Shown here piece by piece: positions 53,501-64,000 of a stretch of 64,000 nt of DNA. Position 1 is the stretch's first letter. The number at the start of each line of letters is the position of its first letter. A model generated the notes under the pieces. It worked only from the letters and a program-made list of their open reading frames with translations, did not search any database and was not told where the DNA came from. The position numbers and the translations under genes are program-made. The stretch comes from Verticillium longisporum (Eukaryota > Ascomycota > Sordariomycetes > Glomerellales > Plectosphaerellaceae), in NCBI GenBank assembly GCA_019188255.1, contig JAETXT010000008.1:682001-746000 (forward strand), written 5' to 3'.

Positions 53501-56268
53501 ATCGCTTGATCGCCTCCCGCTGGGAGGGGTCCAGACACGCCATGGTCGGCTGGCTCCAGAGCCTCCAGGCCAACTCCCTGTCTGTCCTGACGACTCCCTT
53601 GACGAATGGGAGTTGCCGAAGCTGAGCTGTGCCGGCATAGAAACCTGTCGCGTGACTCATGATTACCAGTTGGTGCTGCTTGTCTCTCCCCCATTGGCCG
53701 CCCGCGTCGTCTTCAGAGCTGGCACCGAGGGTCCTAGGGGTTGGTAGAAGTGACTTTGGTCTCTAGATTGCACATGCAAGGCGTGGCAGGACCGTGGGTT
53801 TGGGATCTCGGGAAGAAGGAATGGATTGACATAGCATGGGCGCTTGCTTTCTTCTCTGGGAAGTCAATTGTGAGTATCCCACACCCCCTTGCAATATTGC
53901 GGCTGGAAACTTCAGGCAGACGAGGTGGAACACCACGCCAGTCGGGCCAAGACATTGTGGCGGCGTCACGCAGTTTGCCAAGCAATGCTGTCTTGTTTCT
54001 GCCCTCTCGATAGGACTTTCCAAGCCGGGAGACTCAGTTTTTCGGACAGTTTAGAAGCCTTGGCTCTCTTGTTTCTCTGCTTCTTCCCCAGACGCCAGGG
54101 GGAAAAAAGCCGGGGAAGAGGCGGCAGAAGCAGGTCTGTCACTATCACCAAATCTCGGCCGGGAGCCTCACGATTTGCATCTTGCAGTCGCGGCCCGCTG
54201 AACAGGCATCGAACGGCAGCCTTAAAAGAGAGAGAAAAGCAAGATAAAGATTGAGACGACATCGCACCCGCATCGGAGATCACCCATGGTTCGCTGGCGC
54301 CGTCGCCGCGCGGGCCTCGACCGCCCAACGGAGCCTTGTGGAGGCCTCGTGGGTGCCGTTCTGGGACGCAACCTCGCATCAATTCTTTCTTGGGCTGAGA
54401 CCTGAAGATGCCGAACAGCCGGTCGCGATCCCAAGAGACGCGGGTTGTGCATGGAAGGCTGCGAAGCACCCACGTAAGAGGAATGAGTCGGGCGTGGGTG
54501 TGGGCTGAGATTGCCTATGGCGTGCTCGTCCAGCCCACGAACGCGACTGGGATGTTGATCAAAGGGTGTCAACTGGACCCGACACTTGCATTTCCGGTCC
54601 CGGCTTTGGTCTTGACTAGAGAAAAGGGAAGAGGAAGTGAGAAGAAAATCTGGATGAGCTTGATGTCCTCGGATGTAGACTTCATGATCGCTAACTCCGT
54701 GGTTAGTGATCGTAGGTTGGATCAGCGAAATATCACGCCGCCAAGCTGGAATGCGGCCATTGAGGCGATACTCATGAGCAGACTCTTAAGGCGTCATACC
54801 CCCGGGGGGCATGCCAAGATAAATTATGACACGACCTCGGAAGGATTCAAACTTTTACTACTTGCCTACAAGGTTTGTTGGTACCAAATAGCACGGCATC
54901 TCCGCGGTTCTGACAGATATCGCCATGCGACTCTGACAGAGAAATGCCTGTCGAAACCCCCTCCGCGTGCTAATGACCCGAAGTCTGAAATGAGGTGCAG
55001 GAATTTCATTGATTACATAGAACAGTACCTCTGAACACGGTAGTTGGTCCGAATGACGTTCTCCAGAGACTTCATTGCGTTTTTGAGTACGGAATTCCTC
55101 GCCAAGATTTACCACGAATACCCTCCTGTGCGAGAGAGTCAAGATTAGTGACATCTTAGTTACACCGTTGTGTCACTCGCCGCAGTCACAGGCTGATCCC
55201 ATCAGATCGCAGAAACTCTTCCTCTCAAGTTTTTGCTTCAGAGCACACATACTCACATGTTGGACCGGAGAAAGAAAAGCCCGTGACGGCTGGCAAGACT
55301 TCCCCCGAGAATTCCAGTACTAACAGCACCATGACCGATATCGTAGCAACACATTTTACCCTAGGTCTGACAACATGGCTCTCAAAACACGACACCGTGT
55401 CCGCTGCTCTTGCTCCCGTCAACGATGAGCGCCACGCCTCCAACACCGGAAACGCCCGATAAACGAATCAATACAGAACAGCCTTTACGCGATCATCAAT
55501 AGTTTCAATTCGAGAGAAGGCAGAGTCGTGCTGCAGCGTCGCATTTGTATTGGCTACATATGGACTCCCACTGCGCAACAAGAGGTTGGGCCATTCGGTA
55601 TACCTTCATGTTGAACCGTTGCGCTTCCTTTTATTTCGAGGAACCGACTGCGTGCACTGCAGCCTCCCCCACGTAGGCCCTTGACCATACGACAGGTCTT
55701 CGTACAGGCAACAGACATTAGTCCGGCAAATATCGACGACAACCCAGAGAAAAACCAATATCCCGCGCATTCTATAGATTTCTCCTTCTGGCCTGCGAAC
55801 TTTTTTTCCTTTTTTCCTATCATATGCGAAAAGCGCGGCATAGTTGACCACTTGCCTTGACGTGAGGTAGCTAAATGACTGGTTGGCCATGCATAGACTG
55901 TCCCATCAATGCTCCATCAGTCCATATGAGCCATTCATCTGTAGACGGAGTGTTCTCAAACGCAGAGCTTTCGCTTCATGCGCGTTGTATGTGATCGCTT
56001 CACTGCGCGAACCTTGAGTATACCAGGATGTCATGTTCTAACTGTGAGAGCACATGATAAGCCTTGTGTTGCCTCTCTCCAGCGTTAGACTGGGCGTGTT
56101 TTTGATGTATGCTTATCGTCATGGAAATGGAGGGCATTGCAAACCACTATTCCACTCTGTTTACTCTCTCATGCTTGCATTCCATTTGCATCACGTACCA
56201 ACGCCCAAGCCGCATCTATAAATCAAATCGGGCCACTCGCTTAGGCTGACGCACCCAGAGATGAATCA

Positions 56269-56610
56269 TTAGGTACCGCAGATACCTTGAATAGCACACT
56301 TCTCAGCTTGTAGTCTTTGCTCTACTACAAATGCAATCTGGTAGTGAGGCCCAGGATCGCATTGGATCTTCTCCCAAGAACCACAATGAGAGGCAATACA
56401 GGGCGCGTGCGTTAGGTTGTTACTCCCAAGCTGCGTAACGTGGACTGAATCCTGCAGTAAAGCGGCTGCGATCTTCTCCAGCGATGTTGAGCCCTTGTCA
56501 AAGAGAAGTCGGTGCCTCGATTGAGCTGGAGGAGCCAGAAGTGCGACAGGTAGTAACGCAGGAGAGGGCAACTCGAGCTGAGCGAAGCTGACGGTCACAA
56601 CACCAAACAA
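56269..56610 (-). CDS. possible small secreted cysteine-containing protein
   Basis: Open frame of 113 aa. It begins MFGVVTVSFAQLELPSPALL, which could be a weak signal peptide, and ends CAIQGICGT with five cysteines in the second half (CIASHCGSWEKIQC). It is divergent from the CVNH gene. No family recognised, no intron needed. Could equally be a chance frame. Confidence 0.2.
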   Translation of the reverse strand: MFGVVTVSFAQLELPSPALLPVALLAPPAQSRHRLLFDKGSTSLEKIAAALLQDSVHVTQLGSNNLTHAPCIASHCGSWEKIQCDPGPHYQIAFVVEQRLQAEKCAIQGICGT

Positions 56611-56702
56611 GGTGAATGAGCCACATTCTGGTGTTTACCATTCACTGAAGTTCCCCGGACTTTCACATCTTAAATTGAGGAAAGAACAATGGCAAGGAAA
56701 AC

Positions 56703-56710
56703 TATAAAAA
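56703..56710 (+). promoter_or_regulatory. TATA element of the CVNH gene
   Basis: TATAAAAA, about 120 bp before the start codon. Confidence 0.5.
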
Positions 56711-56824
56711 CCACTACTTTCTATGCTGCCGAATTTTCTACATCTTAAGAAGCCTCCAGCGTTACACCCGTTGAACACTCCCCACGAGACACCCACCGAC
56801 AGCGAGGCAACGCCCACCATCGAG

Positions 56825-57458
56825 ATGAAGCTCACTTTCATCACTCTTGTTGTAGGCCTCATTCTTGGTCTTCTGTCGTTTGGCGTGTCTGGTGACGACA
56901 TTAAGTACGAATGCAAGGACCTGCTTCTCACCTCGAACGGCCAGGACCAATGGCACCCCGAATGGCAAAGCTTCAAGTTGTTTAAGAAGACCGAGACTGT
57001 CCTTCACGCCAAATGTCTCAGGAACGATGGCAAGACGTACCGCTGCACGCGCATCAACCTCAATGACTGCATTGGCCTCGAAGTCGACCGAGAAGCAAAT
57101 AAGGCCAGCCTCGTAGCAGAGGAAGGGTGAGAGCATCTGTACATGTGAGCACTTGATCACTAGTGGTTAGCTAACCAATGTCTGATGTGCAGCGGTTACT
57201 TCAACGTATACTGTGGCGCCTGCATTCTCAAAAAGACGCAAAAGAGTGACTACATCGAGAACAAGCTTATTTGCCCGTATCTTCTTGCTGTCATGCCGAA
57301 TTTTGATGAGGCTTGGGACATCGATGTCAATCTCGGTATAGTGGTGATACTCACTTTGCGTAGTTCGCATGCTGACTCTGACTACAGAGGACATCCTGTT
57401 CAACGACGATGGTCGCATTGCTTGCAACCACTGGAGAGGCTGGGACGCTCAGTGCTAG
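56825..57458 (+). CDS. secreted CVNH (cyanovirin-N-like) domain protein
   Basis: Exons 56825-57126, 57193-57335 and 57388-57458 with introns of 66 and 52 bp give 171 aa. Signal peptide MKLTFITLVVGLILGLLSFG. Two half-repeats of the CVNH type can be seen: CLRNDGKTYRCTRINLNDCI then G, and after GGYFNVYCGACILKKTQKS a second ending DVNLEDILFNDDGRIACNHW. The pattern of I-N/V-L-x-D-x-I followed by N-x-x-G-x-I/L-x-C is that of cyanovirin-N homologues, fungal and fern lectins that bind mannose-rich glycans. About nine cysteines in the mature part suggest disulfides. The third exon is only 23 codons but carries the last beta-strand motif, strongly supporting the splicing. Sugar binding is inferred from the fold only. 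Confidence 0.7.
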
Positions 57459-58018
57459 GCATAAACCTTGAGGCTACCGTTGGTGAATGAAGGTGAGCCA
57501 GCGACACAGCGCATGGCTGTGAGAAGACGCGTCGAAAATCCCCTGACTCAACAGTGCATTCTGGCAGTCACACCCTTTATAGCCCCTTGATGGTGCGTAG
57601 GTTTCTAGACATCAGTTCGTAGTTCTTGGAAGAAAGAACCCAGAATCAAAATCCTCTCTCGTGAGCCTCCGTTACATGCCCTCCGTGATTTCCGCGGCAG
57701 CAACTTTCGGGAAATTCAGCATCAAGTTCATCTGCTCACACTTTTGGCGGCTTCTATAAATGGCGAGCTGCATGGCCCAGTTCCAGAAAGCTGACTAACC
57801 AGCGTGACAAGTGGACCCAGCCAAGGAGCCCACCAGCTCTTAAAAGGAAAATTTGCCTCCCACCTCAATTCCTTTCCAACCACGTTCTGCAAGTCAACGC
57901 GACACCAGTCCTGAGCTCCTCGATTGAGCTCTGTGGTCACACCATGTAGTCGCCACCGGGGAATGCTGCGGCCATCAAGCTCCAGCTTCAGTCTCTCACA
58001 TACACCACCAATGCCTCG
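57459..58018. other. intergenic, no gene seen
   Basis: Contains CTTTATAGCC (57576-57585) and TCTATAAATGG (57753-57763), the latter a possible TATA element for the phosphatase gene downstream. Confidence 0.4.
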
Positions 58019-58919
58019 ATGGGCAAGCTCAACATCTTCCTCATCCGCCATGGCGAGTCGGTGGACAATGTGGCCGGCCTCTAGTGCGTCACGAAACTTC
58101 TTTTCATGCCTTTTCCGTTACCCTAAACTGACCAATTCCAGTGCAGGAAGTCGCGACTCCCCATTGACCGCTCATGGCGTCCTCCAAGCCAGCCGTCTTG
58201 CCTCTCACTTGGCGACGGCGGCACCTCCAGCGACGCACATCTTCACCTCCAACCTGAAGCGTGCCGTCTACACCGCAGGAACGGTCCGAGAAGCGCAGCC
58301 TCCGCCGCTGGCCGGAATGCCGGCGGTCGACGTCGTCCAGCTCTTGGACCTGCGCGAGAAAGACTTTGGCGCAGACGAAGGCAAGAAGTACGGCCAGCGC
58401 GACCATGTTCGTGCGACAGATGCTGAGACCCACGACGCCATGCAAGCGCGTGCTAGTCGCTTCGTCGACAGTCAGCTTGCACCGATCATAGCCGCGTTGG
58501 CTGACAAGCCTGCTTGCGTGATGATCGTCGCCCACGGGCTGATCCTGGCATCGCTGCTTCGCGTCCTGCGCGGCAATGCCTGGTTTGCTTCTTCTTCCGA
58601 ACCAACAGACTCTCATGCCTCTTGGAGCAATACGGGCTACACCCAGCTCGTCGTGGAACCCTTGCTCCGCTCATCGAGTCAGCCTCGACAGGGCGCAGGC
58701 GAACCGTCCTCTCCGCCGAGCAATCATGGCCCACGCTGGCCCGACCTGCGCCTGAGCATTGTGGTCTTCAACAACACGACCCATCTCGTCGGTCTGAAAA
58801 AGACCCGCGGCGGTATCGGCAGCGCTCAGTTCGACCAGAAGCAGAAAACTCTCACTTCGTTCTTTGCTGCGGCCCCTCCGCCGAAGAAGCGGAAGGCTGA
58901 AGATCAGCTTGAAAAATAG
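58019..58919 (+). CDS. histidine phosphatase with C-terminal PIP box and NLS
   Basis: Exons 58019-58083 and 58142-58919 (58-bp intron), 280 aa. The start MGKLNIFLIRHGESVDNVAG carries the RHGE signature of the histidine phosphatase / phosphoglycerate-mutase superfamily (residues 10-13). The intron joins AGL to YAGSRDSPLT, matching the family. IFTSNLKRAVYTA and the second catalytic histidine in MIVAHGLILASLL complete the active site. The tail is unusual: residues 256-263 read QKTLTSFF, a perfect PCNA-interacting (PIP) box Q-x-x-L-x-x-F-F, followed by PKKRK (269-273), a classical nuclear localisation signal. The protein may work at replication forks. The next gene is Eme1/Mms4, also a DNA-repair protein. 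Enzyme activity and substrate unknown. Confidence 0.85.
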
Positions 58920-59553
58920 CCAGCTCGGATGCTGACCGTTTCGGCATCCTCTCCAGAGCATGATGTCGACTTTGTCAAATGGTATGCTTTCGCCTCTTTT
59001 TCTTTATACTTGCCCGCCTGCTTTCGTGATGAGAGACCAAATTTCACAGACCTGATCCGACACATTGAATGTGGAAAAAACTTGTCCAACCGCTATCTGA
59101 TAGAAAGCTTTTCAACCTGTTAATTCATGATGCTTGTCTCCGAACGAGTGCTAACATGTTTGAAGTCTAGACCTTACGTATACGTTCCGGGCGATAAGTG
59201 CCACGTCGCTTCGGCGTTGAACGGATGGAGTTTCGGTAGACATGAATGAAAAGTGTTGTCCCATGATTGCCACCTGGCTGAACTTGTGCTCGTTGTGAAA
59301 TGATGTCCTAAATGTGATTGCATGTCCATACAGAGGGTTGACTTGTGTCCATAGGCAACCCGCCTGCTCATATCGTAGTATTGCGTTGCCTCGTAACTCA
59401 TTTGTGCACACCAGTCCAAGCTTCCGACGATTATCACGAGAATGCTTTGTGACGAGCTCCATCCAACAACCGCACAAACTTCATCCAGCCTAGACCGAAT
59501 TCATACCTCAAACACCAAGCCAAGCCTACCACCAGGCGTAAGCATGCCCTTCC
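58920..59553. other. convergent spacer, no gene seen
   Basis: 3' ends of the phosphatase and the Eme1 gene meet here. Nothing recognised. Confidence 0.4.
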
Positions 59554-61887
59554 CTAGACGTCCATACTCGTCTCATCCTTGCCAGTAAACACCTTGTAGA
59601 TCCGCCGACTGAGAGCTTGACCGATAGTCCGATCCGACACGGCACCATCCTTGTTCGCGCTCTTCCGGCACGCCTCCAGCGCGAGCGGGCCCCTCTCCTC
59701 CAACCCCTTGACCAGCGCCGTGACGGTCCCAAACTCCTCAGCGACGCCGTAGGCGACGGGCGCCGTGACGCGCACGATCTCCTGCAGCATCCGCGCGTAC
59801 GTGTCCCGCGTGTCGTCGCCCGTCCGCACCTGTCCGCTCTCCATGCAGAAGCCGGCGCCCGCCGCGTTGGCAGCCTCGCGCTGCTTGCGATACGGCACGG
59901 TGGAAATGTGCTGCGTGAAGATAGCGATCCACTGGGCCGTCTCGACGGCGGCGGCCGTGTGGTGGATGAGGGCGCCGTGCAGGACCTGCAGCTCGAGCAG
60001 CGCGTCCTCCACCGTGTCCTCGTCAATGTACTCCTTGGGCGCTTGCGCCTTCTTGCGCCGCTGGCTGGGCTGGCTGCTCGTCGGCGCCGCCTCCGTCTCC
60101 TGGCTGCGCACGGCGGAGACGAACTGCCGGTTTCGCACGTTGCGGTTCTTGCGGATCCAGGGGCCTAGACCTTCCATGAGGTAGATCAGCTGCGTGCCGG
60201 GAAAGTGCTGCTTCATTCTCGACACATGGGCTGGCAGATCCGCGCCTTCGGCCCCGAGAGCCAGCGCGACAAACTCGTCGGCGGTCATGACGGCCATGGC
60301 GTACGACTCGTCCTGGATGCGCAGCGGCATCGGCTCCCAGAGACCGAGGTCGTCGTTGAATCGGCTCTTGACCTTGCGCCGCCACTTGACGACCTTTTCG
60401 ACCGGGCTCTGCCACTCGCCGAACTCGACGTCCAGGTCCCTGAGCAGCGTCTGCGCCTGCAGCAGCTGCGCTGGCGGCAGACTCGCAGGCAGATCGACAA
60501 TCATCTCTGGCGTCGAGACCTTCTTGTCGGTCCTCACCTTGTTGACTTCGGCCATGGCGGCCGCCGTCTCCTTGTCGCGCGCCTTTTGCTCCTTCGCCGC
60601 CTCTTTTTCCCGCTTCTTGCGCTCCTTTTCGCGCTCGCGCTCGGCAGCCTTGGCCTCCTTGTCTCGCGCCTTGTTTTCAGCGTGTTTCTTGGCGACTGGC
60701 GCTTTTGGTTTCGATGCTTTCAGTGTGGCAGATGACGTGCGTGACCGTGCCGCTGTGTGAGAACGAGGCGCTCGAGACTTGGAGAGATCCATGTCCTTCA
60801 CGTCCGGGAGATCGCTGTCGCTGTCTGACCATTTGTGGCTTTCCAGTACGGACAGCTCGGAATCGCTGAGGTCAATGACCGCGGGTTCCTTCTCCTTGCC
60901 TTTCGAACGGACGGGTGGTGGCGAACTGTCGAACGAGTCGTGCAGCAGCTGCGGCGCCGAGCTTGAGATGGGGTCCCAATCTACCTTGCCTTTCGGAGAA
61001 CGGGGCTTGCTGTTCAGTGACGCAGCCGTAGATGCCGTTGCCCGGAGCGGGGCCGCGTCAGGCTGAGAGCTGGCAAACGGGTCGCTGAGGTCGTCGTCGA
61101 GACTAAAGACCGCCGTGGAGGTCTTGGACGTCACCTTTGATGCACATGTCGATTTCGCCGCGGAAGCCACCGCGACCGAACCAGCCGGAGCAGACGCGGG
61201 CACCGCCTTCGCAGCAGGAGGCGGACTGCTGGCGAACGGATCATCGACATCAATCCCCAAACTCGCAGCCACAGCAGCCATTTCAGGTCGCCGAGGTGAA
61301 GCCGCATGAGGCTCGTCCATGGCCACGATCCCACCCACCTTCCTCACAGGCGACGAGGTCGTAAAGGGATCATCGTATGTCGTCTGGCCAGAGCTCCTCG
61401 GCCTCCTGCCGAGCGCCGGCGAGCTCGAGCACTCAATGGGATCGATCAGCGTCTGTGTGCGTCGCAGAGCGGGCCCCTGCCGAGCAGACGACCTCTCCGT
61501 GGCGCCGGCCGCAGACTGTGACCTCTGAAACCCCCTCTTTGCAGCGTCGGGCGGCGACAGACGCAGCCGCTTGTTCTGTCCCGCATCTTGCCTGATCTGG
61601 CTGCTGTGCCCCAGGTCGCCCGTCGTGTCGAAGTCATCGGAAAGAAAGTGGAGGTCCAGCTGGACGGCGCTGCTGCGGCGCTTCGGATGTGGAAGCTGCT
61701 GAGAGCCCAGAGGCCTATCGCGCTTCGGGGCAGAGATGGGCGAGCTGCTGGTGAGGTCGAGGAGGCCGGGCGGCTGCTTGGGCGGAGGAGAGCATGGTTT
61801 GGCGGGGTGGGGGGCGGCGGCTGGTGCAGGTGGGAGGGCCGGCTCGGGGGAGGAGCTCGAAAGGAGGCTGATCACCTCCCCGGTCAT
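59554..61887 (-). CDS. eme1: crossover-junction endonuclease subunit Eme1/Mms4 (ERCC4 domain)
   Basis: Single exon, 777 aa. The first 440 residues are low-complexity: serine/proline-rich with repeated DDPF(A/T)(S/T)SSP-like motifs and LDLTSSSP, and a short SUMO-binding-like acidic stretch (VIDLSDSELSVLESHKW). A long charged helix follows (KEAKAAEREREKERKKREKE). From about 455 comes the ERCC4-like nuclease fold: EMIVDLPASL, TQLIYLMEGLGPWIRKNRN, YIDEDTVEDALLELQVLHGA and QWIAIFTQHISTVPYRKQ. The catalytic GDxxxxERK of Mus81 is absent, as expected for the regulatory Eme1 partner. The C-terminal ends in a (HhH)2-like region (ALVKGLEERGPLALEACRKS). It should act with Mus81 in the nucleus on nicked Holliday junctions and stalled forks. 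Confidence 0.88.
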   Translation of the reverse strand: MTGEVISLLSSSSPEPALPPAPAAAPHPAKPCSPPPKQPPGLLDLTSSSPISAPKRDRPLGSQQLPHPKRRSSAVQLDLHFLSDDFDTTGDLGHSSQIRQDAGQNKRLRLSPPDAAKRGFQRSQSAAGATERSSARQGPALRRTQTLIDPIECSSSPALGRRPRSSGQTTYDDPFTTSSPVRKVGGIVAMDEPHAASPRRPEMAAVAASLGIDVDDPFASSPPPAAKAVPASAPAGSVAVASAAKSTCASKVTSKTSTAVFSLDDDLSDPFASSQPDAAPLRATASTAASLNSKPRSPKGKVDWDPISSSAPQLLHDSFDSSPPPVRSKGKEKEPAVIDLSDSELSVLESHKWSDSDSDLPDVKDMDLSKSRAPRSHTAARSRTSSATLKASKPKAPVAKKHAENKARDKEAKAAEREREKERKKREKEAAKEQKARDKETAAAMAEVNKVRTDKKVSTPEMIVDLPASLPPAQLLQAQTLLRDLDVEFGEWQSPVEKVVKWRRKVKSRFNDDLGLWEPMPLRIQDESYAMAVMTADEFVALALGAEGADLPAHVSRMKQHFPGTQLIYLMEGLGPWIRKNRNVRNRQFVSAVRSQETEAAPTSSQPSQRRKKAQAPKEYIDEDTVEDALLELQVLHGALIHHTAAAVETAQWIAIFTQHISTVPYRKQREAANAAGAGFCMESGQVRTGDDTRDTYARMLQEIVRVTAPVAYGVAEEFGTVTALVKGLEERGPLALEACRKSANKDGAVSDRTIGQALSRRIYKVFTGKDETSMDV

Positions 61888-64000
61888 GATTGCAGAGTGC
61901 GCAGATGTATCATATGGAGGGGTGACATTCGGGAGATCAATGGGTGAGGATTCCTTTGGCGGTACCCAGCGGCGCGGATGGTGACGCCTTGGGTTGTGAG
62001 CTTAGGAAACTGTGGAGATCGCGCTTGAGACGCGAGATCAGGATCGGACATGGCGCGGATGAGACGCATGGTCACGTGATAAGAAAACGAGGCTGTTCCC
62101 CACCTCGCTGTCATTGGTACCAATGGTAGGCATGAACAAAGTTCAACCATCTGCATCCCATGAGACGGCCAAGTAGTGCTATGCAGACAGACAGGGTCGG
62201 AAAGCTGTTTCATCGTCTGAAGAGCACGAAACCATTGACAGCGGCTGGCTTACCGTCCCGACTCTTCCGTTGCTGCCAACAAAGAAAGCCCCTGCCGGCT
62301 CAAACTGACCTGGCCCTCAACCGAAATCACAGTGCCTTGGTAAGATGGCAAACGAGAAAGGGGGCCCGACCGCCTCGAGCCATCAGTAGACAGATACGTG
62401 GCACGGCCGCCTTTCGAGCACAACCTCATCCTCGCAGGCGGGACTACTCGGCAGGCCGGGGCATCCTTCACGTGGATCATCCTCATCGAAACATGCGGCC
62501 AATCGAGGACCTCACCGCCAGTCCACTCTGAGGAGTGGTAGAAACAATTCCCATCGCGAGCGGCGGGAGAGCGCCGTCCCACGAGTCTAGGACCTGCTGC
62601 ACGGTGGTGCGAGGTGTTGTCCCCTTCGAGAACATGATCCCGTTCATGAGAGGAGAATTGCGGATTAGCGTCGCGCACGGGCTCATCTATTGCATGCGAT
62701 GGCAGACACAGGGCGGGGGATGGCGTGTTCAGGGTCGTCCTCTCTGGCCACTGCTGCTGATGCAAGCAAGCGGCGTGCTGTTCAGTGGTTGTGGGCAGGC
62801 CTCGACTCTGGCTGGCAAACGACGTGGGTCACATATGGTCCAGCATCGCGGCATATTAGCTGCTCGGAAGTAACAGTCTTTAAGTGTGTCATCGAGCGTT
62901 CCCCCGCGTGCTGGACCGTCAACATGCCGCGCGGAAGCTTCCGGGTAAGCAGTCTGCAGTGTAACACGATGTTCTTTCCCTAGCCGAATGTATGAGTTTC
63001 AATGGATCGTCTCGCCTGTTCATGACGACGACAAGCGAGCAGTAGCTTGTCTGGCTGTCGTCACAACCTGGTTGACTAAAAAGGAGGGAAGGGGGAACAG
63101 ACGGGCTGGGTGGATATGAGGACCATATATGGGCTTCTGTGTCACCGAACGGGTTCTGCAACGAGGCACAAGTATTCTTTGTCGCCGAGTCCTCATGTGG
63201 ACGACCAGCAAGTGCCACGCAGGGCTGAGACAAAACCACTCGTCTGGTAATTGCGCCCCTCGCGATCTCGTGTTGCGCCGCAGATGGAATGCAGATGACG
63301 GACGGCCAGCTGAGTCTGGTCTCGGCTGTACTACACAGATGCGATGAAATGACAAAGAGAGCGGGGTTGTAGGTGTCGATGCTGTAGGAAAAGTGAGAGC
63401 TAGAAAATGAGGGTCGCAACGTTCTAGGACTGCCCTCGGCCGCCAGTAGTAATGCCTTTCTCCAGACATAGTTTCTGCCTCTGTCACCGGCTATGGAGAC
63501 ACTGCTGAGAAAACAATCACGTTCCACATCTTCGGCGGTCTCACCTTCTTATGGAACCTCGCAATTTCGCGGGTCACTAAAGAACTCCGAGTAGTGTTCA
63601 TGGTGCGGCGCTAGAATAAAAGTATCCGTTCTCGATGCATATGGCTTCAGCACTGGAGTACGTCGAGTCCTTTGACTATGGGATGACAGAAAAACCTCAT
63701 GAATCATGACCGACCAATAAAGGCTGTTACGCTGCTGAAAGACGAAACGCGTGACGCTTTGGTCCAGACAACGGCCGCAGGAGCCGCATGATTTCCCGAG
63801 CTCCCCATGTCGGTTCTCTGGTCGGGATGAAAAGCGGCCGGGAAACGCTCATGCTCTTAGTGGGCAGCGTTCTCGTCTCGCGGTCGCCTCGAAAGGGGAC
63901 CCCGGCCCTGTGCTTGAAATCCCACTGGGGTCTTCAAGGTCGATCCTCGTTACGCTCGCTCGTCGGTCCAACGTCTCGCAACGTACCTGCGCGGCGGGAC
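61888..64000. other. terminal 2.1 kb, no gene recognised
   Basis: The first 200 bp are the Eme1 upstream region. Open frames of 100-200 aa in several frames at 62250-63530 overlap each other and show no domain. The window ends in G/C-rich sequence that might belong to a gene beyond the edge. Confidence 0.4.

Larger units (their letters stand above)
50546..56824. other. 6.3-kb span with no convincing gene
   Basis: The first 550 bp are G/A-rich upstream sequence of the permease. Longer open frames exist (54408-55034 plus, 208 aa; 53966-54469 minus, 167 aa) but show no signal peptide, no recognisable motif and overlap each other. C- and G-rich segments (52330-52500, 53020-53110) alternate with average sequence. 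It may be a large regulatory region or contain non-coding RNA; nothing can be proved from sequence alone. Confidence 0.45.

Noticed and set aside
54408..55034. 208-codon open frame
   Set aside because: No signal peptide, domain or family resemblance, and another frame overlaps its 5' end; likely chance.
1..64000. tRNA, 5S or other structural RNA genes
   Set aside because: I looked for B-box-like GGTTCGAATCC contexts and found none with a matching cloverleaf; a covariance search could still find some.

Overview
The window reads as chromosomal DNA of a filamentous ascomycete (Pezizomycotina, most likely Sordariomycetes; this is inference). The signs are genes with short (about 45-110 bp) GT-AG introns, fungus-typical families (2EXR, RTA1, F-box, FAS1, SulP permease, secreted GH6 and GH28, CVNH lectin-like), a Ty3/Gypsy chromovirus, a Fot1/pogo-type DNA transposon, and C-to-T/G-to-A decay of repeats in CpA context, as expected for repeat-induced point mutation (RIP).

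Layout. 1-1.3 kb: a TIR-bounded element carrying two minisatellites. 1.5-8.5 kb: F-box membrane protein, FAS1 protein, a proline-rich small protein, then remains of an APH-type kinase and of a zinc-finger gene. 8.8-13.1 kb: cytochrome P450 and an EthD/alpha-beta hydrolase. 14.9-20 kb: RTA1 protein, then a head-to-head pair of a SUR1-like GT32 mannosyltransferase and an AUR1/IPT1-superfamily PAP2 protein. 22.1-30.6 kb: 2EXR protein, a type-B carboxylesterase lacking its nucleophile serine, a secreted GH6 glucanase, a small mitochondrial-like protein, a DUF4863 enzyme and half of an MFS transporter. 32.1-45.6 kb: one exo-polygalacturonase gene (GH28, minus strand) split by an 11.7-kb nest of transposons. 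46-50.5 kb: a short-chain dehydrogenase and a SulP sulfate permease. 50.5-56.8 kb: a long span with no convincing gene. 56.8-61.9 kb: secreted CVNH protein, histidine phosphatase with a PCNA-binding motif, and Eme1/Mms4.

The transposon nest has three layers. An old, AT-rich LTR element (32901-44639, LTRs 214 bp, target duplication GTATC) sits inside a GH28 codon. Into it jumped a young Gypsy chromovirus (34664-41554; two 460-bp LTRs I read as identical; duplication GCGCT) and a Fot1-like transposon (42028-43887; TA duplication). Removing the old element and one GTATC copy rejoins the GH28 reading frame exactly. The Gypsy element carries a spliced antisense gene for a Zn2Cys6-like/coiled-coil protein between pol and the 3' LTR.

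Many otherwise convincing genes here (FAS1, P450, EthD-hydrolase, GT32 N-terminus, GH28 exon 1, Gypsy pol, Fot1 transposase) have a frame break sitting in a short G or C run, nearly always one base too short. The shared pattern looks more like homopolymer under-calling in the assembly than like pseudogenes, and those genes are annotated with that in mind.
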